A stretch of 51,018 nucleotides of DNA, taken from positions 1-51,018 of the forward strand of contig CAMIPB010000018.1 of NCBI GenBank assembly GCA_946223355.1. Direction: 5' to 3'. Position numbers and translations under genes: made by a program. This DNA comes from an uncultured Corynebacterium sp. (GTDB lineage Bacteria; Actinomycetota; Actinomycetes; Mycobacteriales; Mycobacteriaceae). The number at the start of each line of letters is the position of its first letter. Positions within the stretch are counted from its first letter, which is position 1. The notes under the pieces are model-generated. The model had not been told where the DNA came from, did not search any database, and saw only the letters and a list, made by a program, of their open reading frames with translations. Shown here piece by piece: positions 8,047-15,911 of the stretch.

Positions 8047-8972
8047 TCTTGGGGGATATGACCTTGACCGAGTACCTCGAAGACACCCAATATCTTTTGG
8101 GCGTGGATTTCGTGCAATCCTCGCTGATTGCGTGTGCGCTCCTCGGGCTGCTCTCGGGCGTGATGACATCGCTCATCGTGCTACGTCAGATGTCTTTTTC
8201 TGTACACGCGACATCTGAACTCGCGTTGATGGGTGCCGCCGCCGCTTTGCAGTTTGGCATGAATATTGGGTTCGGCGCTATCGCCGGTTCAGTCACAGCC
8301 GCGATTTTGTTGGCGATCCTGGGAATGCGCGGGCAACAAGACTCAGCCATCGGTGTAGTCATGAGTTTTGGTCTCGGCCTGTCAGTGCTGTTTATCCACC
8401 TCTACCCCGGCAACCCCACCACCGCGATGAGCCTGCTCACCGGCCAGATTGTCGGTGTATCCATCGCCTCGGTGAAAATGCTCGCTTTGACCACGGCCGT
8501 CACTGTTTTAATCGTGCTCATCTTCTGGCGCCCTTTGCTGTTTGCTTCGGCGGACCCGGTCATGGCGCGCGCTGCTGGAATCCCAGTCAACACACTGGCT
8601 ATTATGTTCGCGGTTCTGGTTGGCCTGACCGCCGCGCAATCTGTGCAGATTGTGGGTGCACTCCTGGTCATGGCTTTGCTCATCACGCCCGGCGCTGCCG
8701 CAGTTCAGGTGACATCTTCCCCGCTGCGCGCCGTCATCTTATCCACCGTGTTTGCATCGGTGTCTTCCATAGGCGGCTTCGTGTTGTCCCTGGCGCCAGG
8801 CATTCCAGTGTCGGTGTTTGTCACCACAATCTCTTTTGTGATTTACCTGCTGTGCCGCGGTTTCGCTTTTGCCACCGGCAAATCCGCCCAGCGCGACGAG
8901 GTTGCCGTGGCCAAGCGTCAGTCCACTACCCCGGACCATGCGTGTGAACACCCGATTGAGGACCATGACTAA
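8043..8972 (+). CDS. znuB: zinc ABC transporter permease
   Basis: Membrane channel subunit of the zinc importer (ABC-3 family). The 309 residues contain about eight to nine hydrophobic segments, with the typical core GALLVMALLITPGAAA in the second half. ATG 8043 overlaps the znuC stop. The hydrophilic C-terminal tail ends in a His/Glu-rich stretch (HACEHPIEDHD), which could bind metal. The last 8 nt overlap the next hydrolase gene. Confidence 0.93.
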   Translation: MILGDMTLTEYLEDTQYLLGVDFVQSSLIACALLGLLSGVMTSLIVLRQMSFSVHATSELALMGAAAALQFGMNIGFGAIAGSVTAAILLAILGMRGQQDSAIGVVMSFGLGLSVLFIHLYPGNPTTAMSLLTGQIVGVSIASVKMLALTTAVTVLIVLIFWRPLLFASADPVMARAAGIPVNTLAIMFAVLVGLTAAQSVQIVGALLVMALLITPGAAAVQVTSSPLRAVILSTVFASVSSIGGFVLSLAPGIPVSVFVTTISFVIYLLCRGFAFATGKSAQRDEVAVAKRQSTTPDHACEHPIEDHD

Positions 8973-9900
8973 GCTCCTACGCGAAAAGCTCGATGTTGGC
9001 GGCCGTGAGCGCTCTTTCGTGGCCGTCGTCCCCGATGGCCCGGTTAACTCGGCACTGTTCTTTTTCCACGGCTCGATGCAATCAGGAAACGTCGCCCGCC
9101 GATTCACCGGCGGCACCTTCGACACCTTCGCTGAGTCTGGCACGCTCGTGGTCTACCCCAATGGCGTACACAACCACTTCAATGACTACCGCGCGGCCCT
9201 GCCGGAAAAGACCCGCGAGCTGGGCGTAGATGACGTCGCGTTCACCGACACCTTGGTAACAACTCTGCGCGAACGCTTCGGTTTCGCCGACGTGTACGCC
9301 TGCGGTTTTTCCAACGGTGGCCACATGGTCATGCGCCTGCTTTTCGACGCCCCCGGGCTCCTTTCCGGCGCCGCCATCTTCTCCGCCACCTTGGCAACAG
9401 AAGACAACATCGCGCTGGACAATCCACTTTCCGCCTACCAGCCCACGCCCTTACTGTTCATGCATGGCGACGCCGACCGCATCGCCCCCATCGACGGCGG
9501 CCAGGCTGCATTGTCGATAGCCACATCTCGTGGCAGCGTGCGCTCTGCGATGGAGACCTGCCAGTGGTTTGCGGATGTCCACCGCAATCGGCCTTTTGGC
9601 TCTGTCCAACCAGGCCAATCTGGGTGTCTCCCCGGCCAAGCTGCACGGATGCCGAACCCCGCCACGGAAACGGATTCGGAAGTGGCACGGCTTACGCGGT
9701 CCCAGCCTTACCAAGACGTGACGGTCACATCGTGGTCATGCGCACCTTCTGTGGAACTTTGGGCTGTCCACGGCATGGGGCATGTCATCCCATCCGGCAA
9801 GGAATTTGACCCACGTCTAGGTGCATCCACCGATTCATTCCTCGCGGCGGACATCGTTCGCACGTTCTTCGCTGCCCAGCCTAGCGCCGGGCAAGCCTAA
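8965..9900 (+). CDS. PHB-depolymerase/LpqC-like esterase
   Basis: Alpha/beta hydrolase of the polyhydroxybutyrate depolymerase/feruloyl esterase family, 311 residues. FFFHGSMQSG is the oxyanion region, GFSNGG the nucleophile elbow (Ser about residue 114), FMHGDADRIAP supplies the acid Asp and VHGMGHVIP the catalytic His. ATG 8965 overlaps the znuB stop by 8 nt, so it is probably part of the zinc operon transcript. No signal peptide is seen with this start, so it may be cytoplasmic. The substrate is unknown. A stretch rich in Gly, Gln and Pro (about residues 211-235) sits between acid and His. Confidence 0.8.
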   Translation: MTKLLREKLDVGGRERSFVAVVPDGPVNSALFFFHGSMQSGNVARRFTGGTFDTFAESGTLVVYPNGVHNHFNDYRAALPEKTRELGVDDVAFTDTLVTTLRERFGFADVYACGFSNGGHMVMRLLFDAPGLLSGAAIFSATLATEDNIALDNPLSAYQPTPLLFMHGDADRIAPIDGGQAALSIATSRGSVRSAMETCQWFADVHRNRPFGSVQPGQSGCLPGQAARMPNPATETDSEVARLTRSQPYQDVTVTSWSCAPSVELWAVHGMGHVIPSGKEFDPRLGASTDSFLAADIVRTFFAAQPSAGQA

Positions 9901-9970
9901 CGCCGGCCAGGTCTAACGCCGGGCAACCCTAGCGCTGGGCAGCGTCGGGCAGCTCTAACGTCGGGCGGCG
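9885..9970. repeat. GC-rich degenerate tandem repeats beside palindrome
   Basis: Units of about 15-18 bp built on CTAACGCCGGGCA recur five or six times from the 3' end of the esterase gene up to the palindrome at 9969. The array has no coding potential I would accept. Confidence 0.6.
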
Positions 9971-10035
9971 TCAAAGTTCCGTAAGTTTTGCCTTCGACTC
10001 GCACCGACGGCCCCGAAACTTACGGAACTTTGACG
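9969..10035. repeat. REP-like palindrome, copy A
   Basis: Perfect 20-bp arms CGTCAAAGTTCCGTAAGTTT (9969-9988) and its reverse complement (10016-10035) enclose 27 nt. The same element recurs at 15449 and 15663. It lies between the esterase gene and rlmB, whose 3' ends converge. Confidence 0.85.
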
Positions 10036-10161
10036 ATCGCACCGCTTAAACCGCTATAGAGATGCATTGGAAAGCAGCGCGGTGAGAAGGGAATAGAGCG
10101 CAAGCAGCTGGCGAAGGCAGCCGGCGCAGGCAGTTACTCGTCAGAAAGGCTGCGCAGACAG

Positions 10162-11112
10162 TTACTTGTCAGAAAGGCGGCGCTGGCGGGCAAACTCACT
10201 GAGCACTGCTCCCGCGGCGACGGAAGCATTAAGCGATTCCACCCAGCTCTCCATCGGAATGGACATGATTACGTCACAGGTCTCGCGAACAAGGCGGGAA
10301 ATGCCCTTTCCTTCGGAACCAATGACGATAACCACAGGATCATCGCCGCCGGTGTAAGTATCTAGGGTGTGCTCGCCGCCAGCGTCCAATCCAACTACCT
10401 GGTAGCCGTTTTTCTGAAACGTCTTCAGAGTGCGAGTCAGGTTAGTGGCACGGGCTACCGGCAAACGCGCGGCGGTGCCAGCTGAAGTACGCCAAGTCAC
10501 GGCGGTCACGGAAGCAGAACGACGCTCCGGGATAACCACGCCGTGGCCACCAAACGCGGCAACAGACCGGATAACCGCGCCAAGATTACGCGGATCAGTG
10601 ATGTTATCCAACACCACGAACATGCCCTTATCACCGCGGGAGTACACGTCACCGATGAGATCCTCCACATTCGCGTACTTATAAGGCGGAATCTGCAGGC
10701 CAATACCCTGGTGCATACCGTTACCGGTCATGAGATCGAGCTCGTGACGCTGCACCTCAACGATAGGAATATTGCGGTGGTTAGCCATGGTTACGGCCTC
10801 GGTTAGGCGCTCGTCGGAACGCGTGCCCTGAACAAGGACCAACTGGGACGCCGGAACTTTGGCATTCAAACACTCCACCACCGGGTTACGGCCCACGACG
10901 AGCTCGGGTTTCTCCTGCTCGTGACGGCCCGCGGCGCGGCGCTGGCGCTCCAGCTTCTTCTGGTGCGCCTTGTGGTAAACGCGGTCCTCGGCCTTCGGGG
11001 TTGCGCCCTTGCCTTTCAGACCCCGGCGACGAATACCGCCAGAGCCTTTCACCTGACCCTTCTTGTCAGTCTTGCGGGCGCCTGCGCCGCCGCGTCCATG
11101 TGTGCGTGCCAT
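10162..11112 (-). CDS. rlmB: 23S rRNA (guanosine-2'-O-)-methyltransferase RlmB (TrmH family)
   Basis: SPOUT-class methyltransferase, 316 residues, predicted to 2'-O-methylate a guanosine of 23S rRNA using S-adenosylmethionine. A basic, Gly-rich N-terminal extension (residues 1-70) precedes the substrate-binding domain (NPVVECLNAKVPASQLVLVQ). The knotted SPOUT core then shows DNITDPRNLGAVIRS, VIVIGSEGKGISRL and MESWVESLNASVAAGAVL. It lies 56 nt downstream of cysS on the same strand, as in mycobacteria (Rv3579c-Rv3580c). The exact target base is taken from the family, not shown by the sequence. Confidence 0.92.
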   Translation of the reverse strand: MARTHGRGGAGARKTDKKGQVKGSGGIRRRGLKGKGATPKAEDRVYHKAHQKKLERQRRAAGRHEQEKPELVVGRNPVVECLNAKVPASQLVLVQGTRSDERLTEAVTMANHRNIPIVEVQRHELDLMTGNGMHQGIGLQIPPYKYANVEDLIGDVYSRGDKGMFVVLDNITDPRNLGAVIRSVAAFGGHGVVIPERRSASVTAVTWRTSAGTAARLPVARATNLTRTLKTFQKNGYQVVGLDAGGEHTLDTYTGGDDPVVIVIGSEGKGISRLVRETCDVIMSIPMESWVESLNASVAAGAVLSEFARQRRLSDK

Positions 11113-11168
11113 AAATGGTCCTCTACTTGATTGTTCGAGCGTTAAATTGGTAAAGCGTTAGTTAAAGC

Positions 11169-12578
11169 TTAGTTGTCTGCGAGCTGCCAGGCAGGTCCGT
11201 CCGCGGTGTCGGTAACCGTGATACCGGCCGCGGCGAGGCGATCGCGCACCGCGTCGGCGGTAGCAAAATCCTTCTCCGCACGAGCTTGAGTACGCAGCTC
11301 CAATTCTGCCTGCACGAGCGCATCGAGTGCGCCCTCCAAACCGGAATCAGAAGACGCAGAGTTGCTGCCCGCCCACTGCTCATCGAGAGGGTCAAAGCCA
11401 AGCACCGCCGCCATCGCACGGACCTGGCTAGCGATTGCGAGTGCGTCAGCCGGGTTGCCGTCGGCAAGCGCTTTGTTGCCAGCGCGCACCGTGTTGTGAA
11501 TTTCTGCGAGGGCCTTAGGCACCGCGATGTCGTCATCCATGGCCGCGGCGAAGGCCGCAGTCCACTCTCCCACTGTGACCTCACCATGCTTGGCGGCACG
11601 CAGTATGAAGTCCTCGATGCGTCGGTAGCCCGTGGCTGCTTCCTTCAGTGCCTCCTCGGAGTACTCAAGCACGCTGCGGTAGTGTGCCGAGCCGAGATAG
11701 TAGCGCAACTCCACAGGACGCACCATCTCCAGCATGTTCTCCACCGCGAGGACATTGCCCAAAGACTTGGACATCTTCTCACCGGACATGGTCACCCAGT
11801 GGTTGTGCATCCAGTAGTTGGCAAAACCATCACCCGCCGCGTGTGACTGTGCCTGCTCATTCTCATGGTGAGGGAACTGCAAATCCAGGCCACCGCAGTG
11901 AATATCGAATTCCGCGCCGAGGTAGTACGTGGACATCGCGGAGCACTCCAAATGCCAGCCCGGACGCCCCTTGCCCCACGGCGTCGGCCATGCTGGCTCG
12001 CCTGGCTTCGCAGCTTTCCACAAAGCAAAATCCTGCGCACCGCGCTTGCCGTGGGATTGGCCTTCACCCTGCTCCATCTCCTCAACTTTGTTACCAGACA
12101 AGGAGCCATAATCAGAGCCTTCTGCCTTGCTCCAGGCAGCGACGTCAAAGTAGACCGATCCATCGACGGCATAGGCAAAGCCTGCATCAATCAGGCGCTG
12201 CATGTACTCCACCATCTGCGTTACGTGTCCCGTCGCGCGTGGTTCCACGGACGGCGGCAAAACGCCCAGCAGGTTGTATGCCTTGGTGAACTCTCGCTCA
12301 TAGGTGGACACCCACTCCCACCACGGACGGTTGTTTTCTGCCGCTTTGGTTAAAATTTTGTCATCGATATCCGTCACGTTGCGCACAAACGCCACGTCAT
12401 AGCCGGAAGCCATCAACCAGCGACGCAGTACGTCAAACGCCACGCCGGAGCGCAGGTGTCCGATGTGCGGCTTGGCCTGCGGCGTGGCGCCACACAAGTA
12501 CACGGAGGCGTGCCCAGGGGTAATGGGCTCAAAGTCACGAAGTGTGCGGGTTGCGGTATCGAAGATTGCTAAAGTCAC
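11169..12578 (-). CDS. cysS: cysteinyl-tRNA synthetase
   Basis: Class I aminoacyl-tRNA synthetase charging tRNA-Cys. From GTG 12578 it is 469 residues long, usual for the family. It has YLCGATPQ (zinc-binding Cys), PHIGHLRSG (HIGH motif), CGGLDLQFPHHENEQAQ (zinc-site Cys and His) and KMSKSLGN. GTG 12578 is preferred over ATG 12587 because TAGTAT (12586-12591) lies exactly 7 nt upstream, predicting a leaderless mRNA, and because the product then begins like corynebacterial CysS (TLAIFDT). It is followed by rlmB. Confidence 0.94.
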   Translation of the reverse strand: MTLAIFDTATRTLRDFEPITPGHASVYLCGATPQAKPHIGHLRSGVAFDVLRRWLMASGYDVAFVRNVTDIDDKILTKAAENNRPWWEWVSTYEREFTKAYNLLGVLPPSVEPRATGHVTQMVEYMQRLIDAGFAYAVDGSVYFDVAAWSKAEGSDYGSLSGNKVEEMEQGEGQSHGKRGAQDFALWKAAKPGEPAWPTPWGKGRPGWHLECSAMSTYYLGAEFDIHCGGLDLQFPHHENEQAQSHAAGDGFANYWMHNHWVTMSGEKMSKSLGNVLAVENMLEMVRPVELRYYLGSAHYRSVLEYSEEALKEAATGYRRIEDFILRAAKHGEVTVGEWTAAFAAAMDDDIAVPKALAEIHNTVRAGNKALADGNPADALAIASQVRAMAAVLGFDPLDEQWAGSNSASSDSGLEGALDALVQAELELRTQARAEKDFATADAVRDRLAAAGITVTDTADGPAWQLADN

Positions 12579-12585
12579 GCCCACC

Positions 12586-12591
12586 ATACTA
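12586..12591 (-). promoter_or_regulatory. -10 box of cysS (leaderless start)
   Basis: TAGTAT on the minus strand, 7 nt before GTG 12578. Confidence 0.45.
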
Positions 12592-12613
12592 TCCGCTAGT
12601 AAGCAGACTTTTG

Positions 12614-13132
12614 CTATTGAGCGTTAGCCTGCCACACCACAGCCGTAGCTACCGACGCCCTACCCTCCCCACGTCCCGTAAAGCCCATGTGGTCGGTGGT
12701 GGTCGCCGAAATGGACACCGGCGCACCAAGCAGCTCGCTCAGTACGCGCTGTGCTTCCTCGCGGCGCGGCCCCATCTTCGGCGTCTGACCAATCAGCTGC
12801 GCGGCCGCATTTCCAATCACAAAACCGTTGCCCTCCAGCAGCTTCCGGCAGTCCACCAGCAGGCGCTCACCCGATACGTTCTTGTACTCAGGCTTATCGA
12901 CGCCCACGAAAGACCCCAGGTCCCCCAACCCCGAAGCCGACAACAGTGCATCCACGATTGCGTGCGCAACCAAGTCTCCGTCGGAGTGGCCTTCGCAGCC
13001 GTCCTGACCCTCGAACAAGATGCCGGCTATCCAGCACGGCTTACCCTTCTCAATCTGGTGAGCATCCGTGGCTATACCAACGCGCGGGATGATGGGCGGG
13101 TTATTCGGTGTGTTTTGGGCTGGGTTATTCAC
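12614..13132 (-). CDS. ispF: 2-C-methyl-D-erythritol 2,4-cyclodiphosphate synthase
   Basis: MEP-pathway enzyme converting CDP-ME 2-phosphate to the cyclic diphosphate. The 172 residues include the metal-binding DAHQ, GHSDGDLVAHAIVDALL and, near the C-terminus, TTTDHMGFTGRGEG. GTG 13132 is chosen: it overlaps the ispD stop by 8 nt and leaves a 15-residue leader before the conserved VGIATDAH. The ispD-ispF pair is translationally coupled and directed away from carD. Confidence 0.93.
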   Translation of the reverse strand: MNNPAQNTPNNPPIIPRVGIATDAHQIEKGKPCWIAGILFEGQDGCEGHSDGDLVAHAIVDALLSASGLGDLGSFVGVDKPEYKNVSGERLLVDCRKLLEGNGFVIGNAAAQLIGQTPKMGPRREEAQRVLSELLGAPVSISATTTDHMGFTGRGEGRASVATAVVWQANAQ

Positions 13133-13886
13133 TGGGTACCTCAAAAATTGTCGGTTCGGCCTCGTCCACGATTGATTGTGCCAGCTTAAGATCAAGCGGG
13201 GTGGTGATCTTCAACGCCATCGAGTCACCATTAACGCACTCCACGGGCACGCCAAACCACTCCATGAGTGAGGCATCATCCGTGGCCACAAATCCAGGGT
13301 TTTCTAGGGCGAAATACTTCTGATTAGCCGCGCGAAGTGTACGCAGATCAAAGCCTTGGGGAGTTTGCACCGCTCGTAGCTGAGCGCGATCCGGCGTTGC
13401 GGTGACACGCAGCGCACCGTCTTCCTGCGCCACTTCTTTAATCGTGTCCGCAACAGGCAGGACTGGGATAACGGCTTCTGCTCCTTCGAGCACTCTACGG
13501 GTCACGCGCGCGACCATGCCCGGCGGAGTCAGAGCGCGGGCAGCGTCGTGGATAAGGACTACGGCGTCGTCGTCAGCAATAGCTTGCAATCCACACCACA
13601 CTGAATCAGCGCGCTCGCCGCCACCATGAACGAGGCGGACGGGGAAGGAGGCGTCGAAAAGCCCAGCTTTAGTCAGCAAGGTGCGCGCATAGTCCTCCAT
13701 CTCCTTAGAGATAAGAACTATAACTTCGTCGACGATCTCCGAATTCATCATCACACGCACCGAACGCTCCAACAGCGTGCGGCCGCGCAACGGCACATAA
13801 GCTTTGGGAACCGCGGCCCCCAGGCGGGTTCCCTTGCCAGCCGCGGCGACGATGCCGATAACGCGGCGGGGCTGTTGTGCCTTCAC
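13125..13886 (-). CDS. ispD: 2-C-methyl-D-erythritol 4-phosphate cytidylyltransferase
   Basis: Nucleotidyltransferase that joins CTP to MEP in isoprenoid synthesis. The 253 residues start with the nucleotide-binding IVAAAGKGTRLGAAVPKAY (about residues 12-30). DAARALTPPGMV and QTPQGFDL mark the cytidylyl and substrate sites. It overlaps ispF by 8 nt and lies 25 nt after carD on the same strand, the mycobacterial order carD-ispD-ispF. Confidence 0.95.
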   Translation of the reverse strand: MKAQQPRRVIGIVAAAGKGTRLGAAVPKAYVPLRGRTLLERSVRVMMNSEIVDEVIVLISKEMEDYARTLLTKAGLFDASFPVRLVHGGGERADSVWCGLQAIADDDAVVLIHDAARALTPPGMVARVTRRVLEGAEAVIPVLPVADTIKEVAQEDGALRVTATPDRAQLRAVQTPQGFDLRTLRAANQKYFALENPGFVATDDASLMEWFGVPVECVNGDSMALKITTPLDLKLAQSIVDEAEPTIFEVPSE

Positions 13887-13911
13887 GGGATCTATAGTCT
13901 TTGCCGTCGGT

Positions 13912-14496
13912 TTAGTCTTCGTCGTCGAAGCTCAAGTCATCCAAATCAATGTCCACGTCCACATCAGTGGTCACGGACTTGTCATCCACCAGACCAGCAG
14001 CGCGGTGGCGCTCGATGGTTGCGTCGATTTCCTCGAGCATGGTGTCCGCCTTCTTCTCATCCAGCGGGCCAGCGAGTGCGAGCTCACCTACCAAAATGCC
14101 ACGCGCCTTGGTTAGCATGCGCTTCTCACCAGCAGAAAGTCCGCGATCCTGGTCGCGACGCCACAAATCGCGCACGACTTCCGCGACCTTGTTTATGTCG
14201 CCGGATGCCAAACGCTCCTGGTTAGCCTTATAACGGCGGGACCAGTTGCCCGCCTCCTCGACCTCTTCCTCACGAAGAACAGAAAAAACCTTCTCCAGGC
14301 CTTCCTTGCCTACGACGTCGCGAACGCCGACTCGCTCGGCATTCTTGGAAGGTACGCGGACTACCAGGTCGGACTGGTTAATGTGGAGAACGAGGTACTC
14401 CAGGGTTTCGCCACCCATCTCACGAGTCTCAATTGCTTCGATTCGTGCCGCACCGTGGTGCGGGTAGACGACTACTTCGCCGACCTTAAATTCCAT
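13912..14496 (-). CDS. carD: CarD-family RNA polymerase-binding regulator
   Basis: Essential actinobacterial factor that binds the RNA polymerase beta subunit and stabilises open promoter complexes, notably at rRNA genes. The 194 residues begin with the RNAP-interaction domain (FKVGEVVVYPHHGAARIEAI, residues about 3-60). The helical DNA-binding domain with the wedge tryptophan region (EEAGNWSRRYKAN) follows. The tail is strongly acidic (DVDIDLDDLSFDDED), longer than in mycobacterial CarD. ATG 14496 is chosen with GGGAGT upstream; GTG 14502 is possible. Confidence 0.95.
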   Translation of the reverse strand: MEFKVGEVVVYPHHGAARIEAIETREMGGETLEYLVLHINQSDLVVRVPSKNAERVGVRDVVGKEGLEKVFSVLREEEVEEAGNWSRRYKANQERLASGDINKVAEVVRDLWRRDQDRGLSAGEKRMLTKARGILVGELALAGPLDEKKADTMLEEIDATIERHRAAGLVDDKSVTTDVDVDIDLDDLSFDDED

Positions 14497-14545
14497 TGCC
14501 ACTCCCTATTTTTGCCAAACACTTTTGGGCAGACTTAGGCTAACA

Positions 14546-14551
14546 ACCATA
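14546..14551 (-). promoter_or_regulatory. candidate extended -10 of carD
   Basis: On the minus strand TGG-TATGGT forms an extended -10 about 50 nt upstream of carD. No convincing -35 is seen. Confidence 0.35.
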
Positions 14552-14733
14552 CCAGACCAGCAAAAGACGTGACTTACTAGTCCCTCCTCTGTGCCGAGCG
14601 CAGTCTCGCTACCCCCGGACACTCCCCCTATGTGACTAAGGCCAATCCCCTTTAACTGTGTATTCGGAGACAAAAGCTACTAAGGTAAGGGGCTGATAAC
14701 GCTTAAATCCAAATTTGATGGAGGACGCTCGAA

Positions 14734-15333
14734 GTGAAGTCCCTGTTTACCGCTGCTCGCCGCGGTGGCATCGTATCCGCAGCTGCAATGTCTGCACTGA
14801 TGTTGGCATCGTGCTCTGGTGGCCAGATCACCCAGACCTCTGACCAGGTAGCCGCAGTCGACGGCTCCAAGGGAGAGACCGAGGACGGAAACATGGCTGT
14901 CCGCGACGTGTCCATCGTCCTGGACCCAGAGACCGATGAGGCTGCTCTGAAGTTTACCGCCGTAAACCAGGCGTACAAAGAAGAAAAGCACAAGCTCGAC
15001 AAGGTTGAAGTTGACGGCAAGCCAGTACAGATGGGCTCCGTCAAGGAAATTGGCCGCGACTGCCGCGTAGTTGGCGAGTCCGAAAAGGGCCTCGAGGTAA
15101 TCCCTCAAGCAAAGGAATCTCAAGGCTCCGGCTGCATCCAGTACGTAAAGACCACTGTTGAAAACGATGACTTTGCTTACGGCGGCTCTCGCCCCGTTAC
15201 CTTCACTTTCGATAACGGCAAGGTAGAACTCGACGCAGCTGTCATCGCTCCGCAGCTCATGGCCGGCGAAGAAAACCGCGACGTCAAGTCCGAAGAAGGC
15301 TACACCACCAAGGCTCCTTCAGCCGCGCACTAA
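14734..15333 (+). CDS. lpqE: LpqE-like lipoprotein
   Basis: 199-residue lipoprotein with a basic N-terminus and lipobox LASC (Cys about residue 27). The mature part is mainly beta-strand-like, with DRDVSIV-type and PVTFTFDNGKVELDAAV strands and a pair of cysteines (about residues 110 and 130) that could bond. It diverges from carD exactly as Rv3584 (LpqE) does in M. tuberculosis; the name rests on this synteny and general architecture. GTG 14734 has GGAGG at 14720-14724. Function is not established; copper-related regulation of lpqE is reported in mycobacteria, which the sequence here does not show. Confidence 0.8.
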   Translation: MKSLFTAARRGGIVSAAAMSALMLASCSGGQITQTSDQVAAVDGSKGETEDGNMAVRDVSIVLDPETDEAALKFTAVNQAYKEEKHKLDKVEVDGKPVQMGSVKEIGRDCRVVGESEKGLEVIPQAKESQGSGCIQYVKTTVENDDFAYGGSRPVTFTFDNGKVELDAAVIAPQLMAGEENRDVKSEEGYTTKAPSAAH

Positions 15334-15340
15334 TCTCGCA

Positions 15341-15437
15341 GCCGGACTTGCGCTCTGGCTCCAGCGCCGGTCTTGCGCTCTGGCCTCCAGCGTCGGTCTT
15401 GCTCTCCGGCCTCCAGCGCCGGTCTTGCGTCCGCACC
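15341..15437. repeat. 26-bp tandem repeat (3.7 units)
   Basis: Units GCCGGTCTTGCGCTCTGGCC plus TCCAGC follow one another at 15341-15365, 15366-15391, 15392-15417 and, truncated, 15418-15437, with few mismatches. They start 7 nt after the lpqE stop and run into the next palindrome. Confidence 0.85.
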
Positions 15438-15448
15438 GGCAAGCAGCG

Positions 15449-15505
15449 AAATCCCGTAAGTTTTGCCCTCATCTCACTGTGAGGACCCCGGAACTTACGG
15501 GATTT
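15449..15505. repeat. REP-like palindrome, copy B (arm variant)
   Basis: Arms AAATCCCGTAAGTT (15449-15462) and AACTTACGGGATTT (15492-15505) enclose 29 nt. Compared with copies A and C, the bases differ on both arms so that pairing is kept. The 3' flank TGCCGTTTCTGGGCGCAGCG is shared with copy C. Confidence 0.85.
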
Positions 15506-15535
15506 TGCCGTTTCTGGGCGCAGCGACAAACGAGC

Positions 15536-15640
15536 GGGCGGACAGGAGGGGCAACCGGGCGGACAGGAGGGGCAACCGGGCGGACAGGAGGGGCAACCGG
15601 GCGGACAGGAGGGGCAACCGGGCGGACAGACGGGGCGGCC
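15536..15640. repeat. 21-bp tandem repeat (4 perfect + 1 degenerate unit)
   Basis: GGGCGGACAGGAGGGGCAAC plus C repeats without change at 15536, 15557, 15578 and 15599; the unit at 15620 is altered. Units abut with no spacers, so this is not a CRISPR array. Confidence 0.92.
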
Positions 15641-15662
15641 GGGCAAGAAAGCGTGCACCCGT

Positions 15663-15723
15663 CAAAGTTCCGTAAGTTTTGGCCTTAGCCCACGATGAAA
15701 CCCCGGAAACTTACGGAACTTTG
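15663..15723. repeat. REP-like palindrome, copy C
   Basis: Perfect 17-bp arms CAAAGTTCCGTAAGTTT (15663-15679) and reverse complement (15707-15723) with a 27-nt loop. It is followed by TGCCGTTTTTGGGCGCAGCG, as in copy B. Confidence 0.88.
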
Positions 15724-15740
15724 CCGTTTTTGGGCGCAGC

Positions 15741-15890
15741 GACAAGCGGGCAGGCGAGCGAGAAAGCAAGCGGGCGGACAGGAAGCCGGGCGGGCAAACG
15801 AGCGGGCGGACAGGAAGCCGGGCAGGCGAGCGAGAAAGCAAGCGGGCAGACAGGCAGCCGGGCGGGAGGCAACAAGCGCAGCGGGCGGTC
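15741..15890. repeat. GC-rich interspersed repeats upstream of radA
   Basis: Two copies of a module of about 40 bp containing AGGCGAGCGAGAAAGCAAGC are separated by shorter GGGCGGACAGGAAGCC units. These last resemble the 21-bp unit at 15536, so the arrays probably share an origin. The 15334-15911 stretch holds repeats only and no acceptable gene. Confidence 0.75.
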
Positions 15891-15898
15891 CTGAACGG

Positions 15899-15904
15899 TA
15901 CTGT
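15899..15904 (+). promoter_or_regulatory. -10 box of radA (leaderless start)
   Basis: TACTGT lies 7 nt before ATG 15912, directly after the repeat block. Confidence 0.4.
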
Positions 15905-15911
15905 TTAATCT

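Noticed and set aside
15536..15640. Possible CRISPR array
   Set aside because: Units abut directly, without unique spacers, and no cas gene is near.
15284..15894. Several open frames with Cys-Pro-Pro-Gly or Gly-Arg-Thr repeats
   Set aside because: All come from GC-rich tandem repeats open in many frames; no start signals or recognisable protein.
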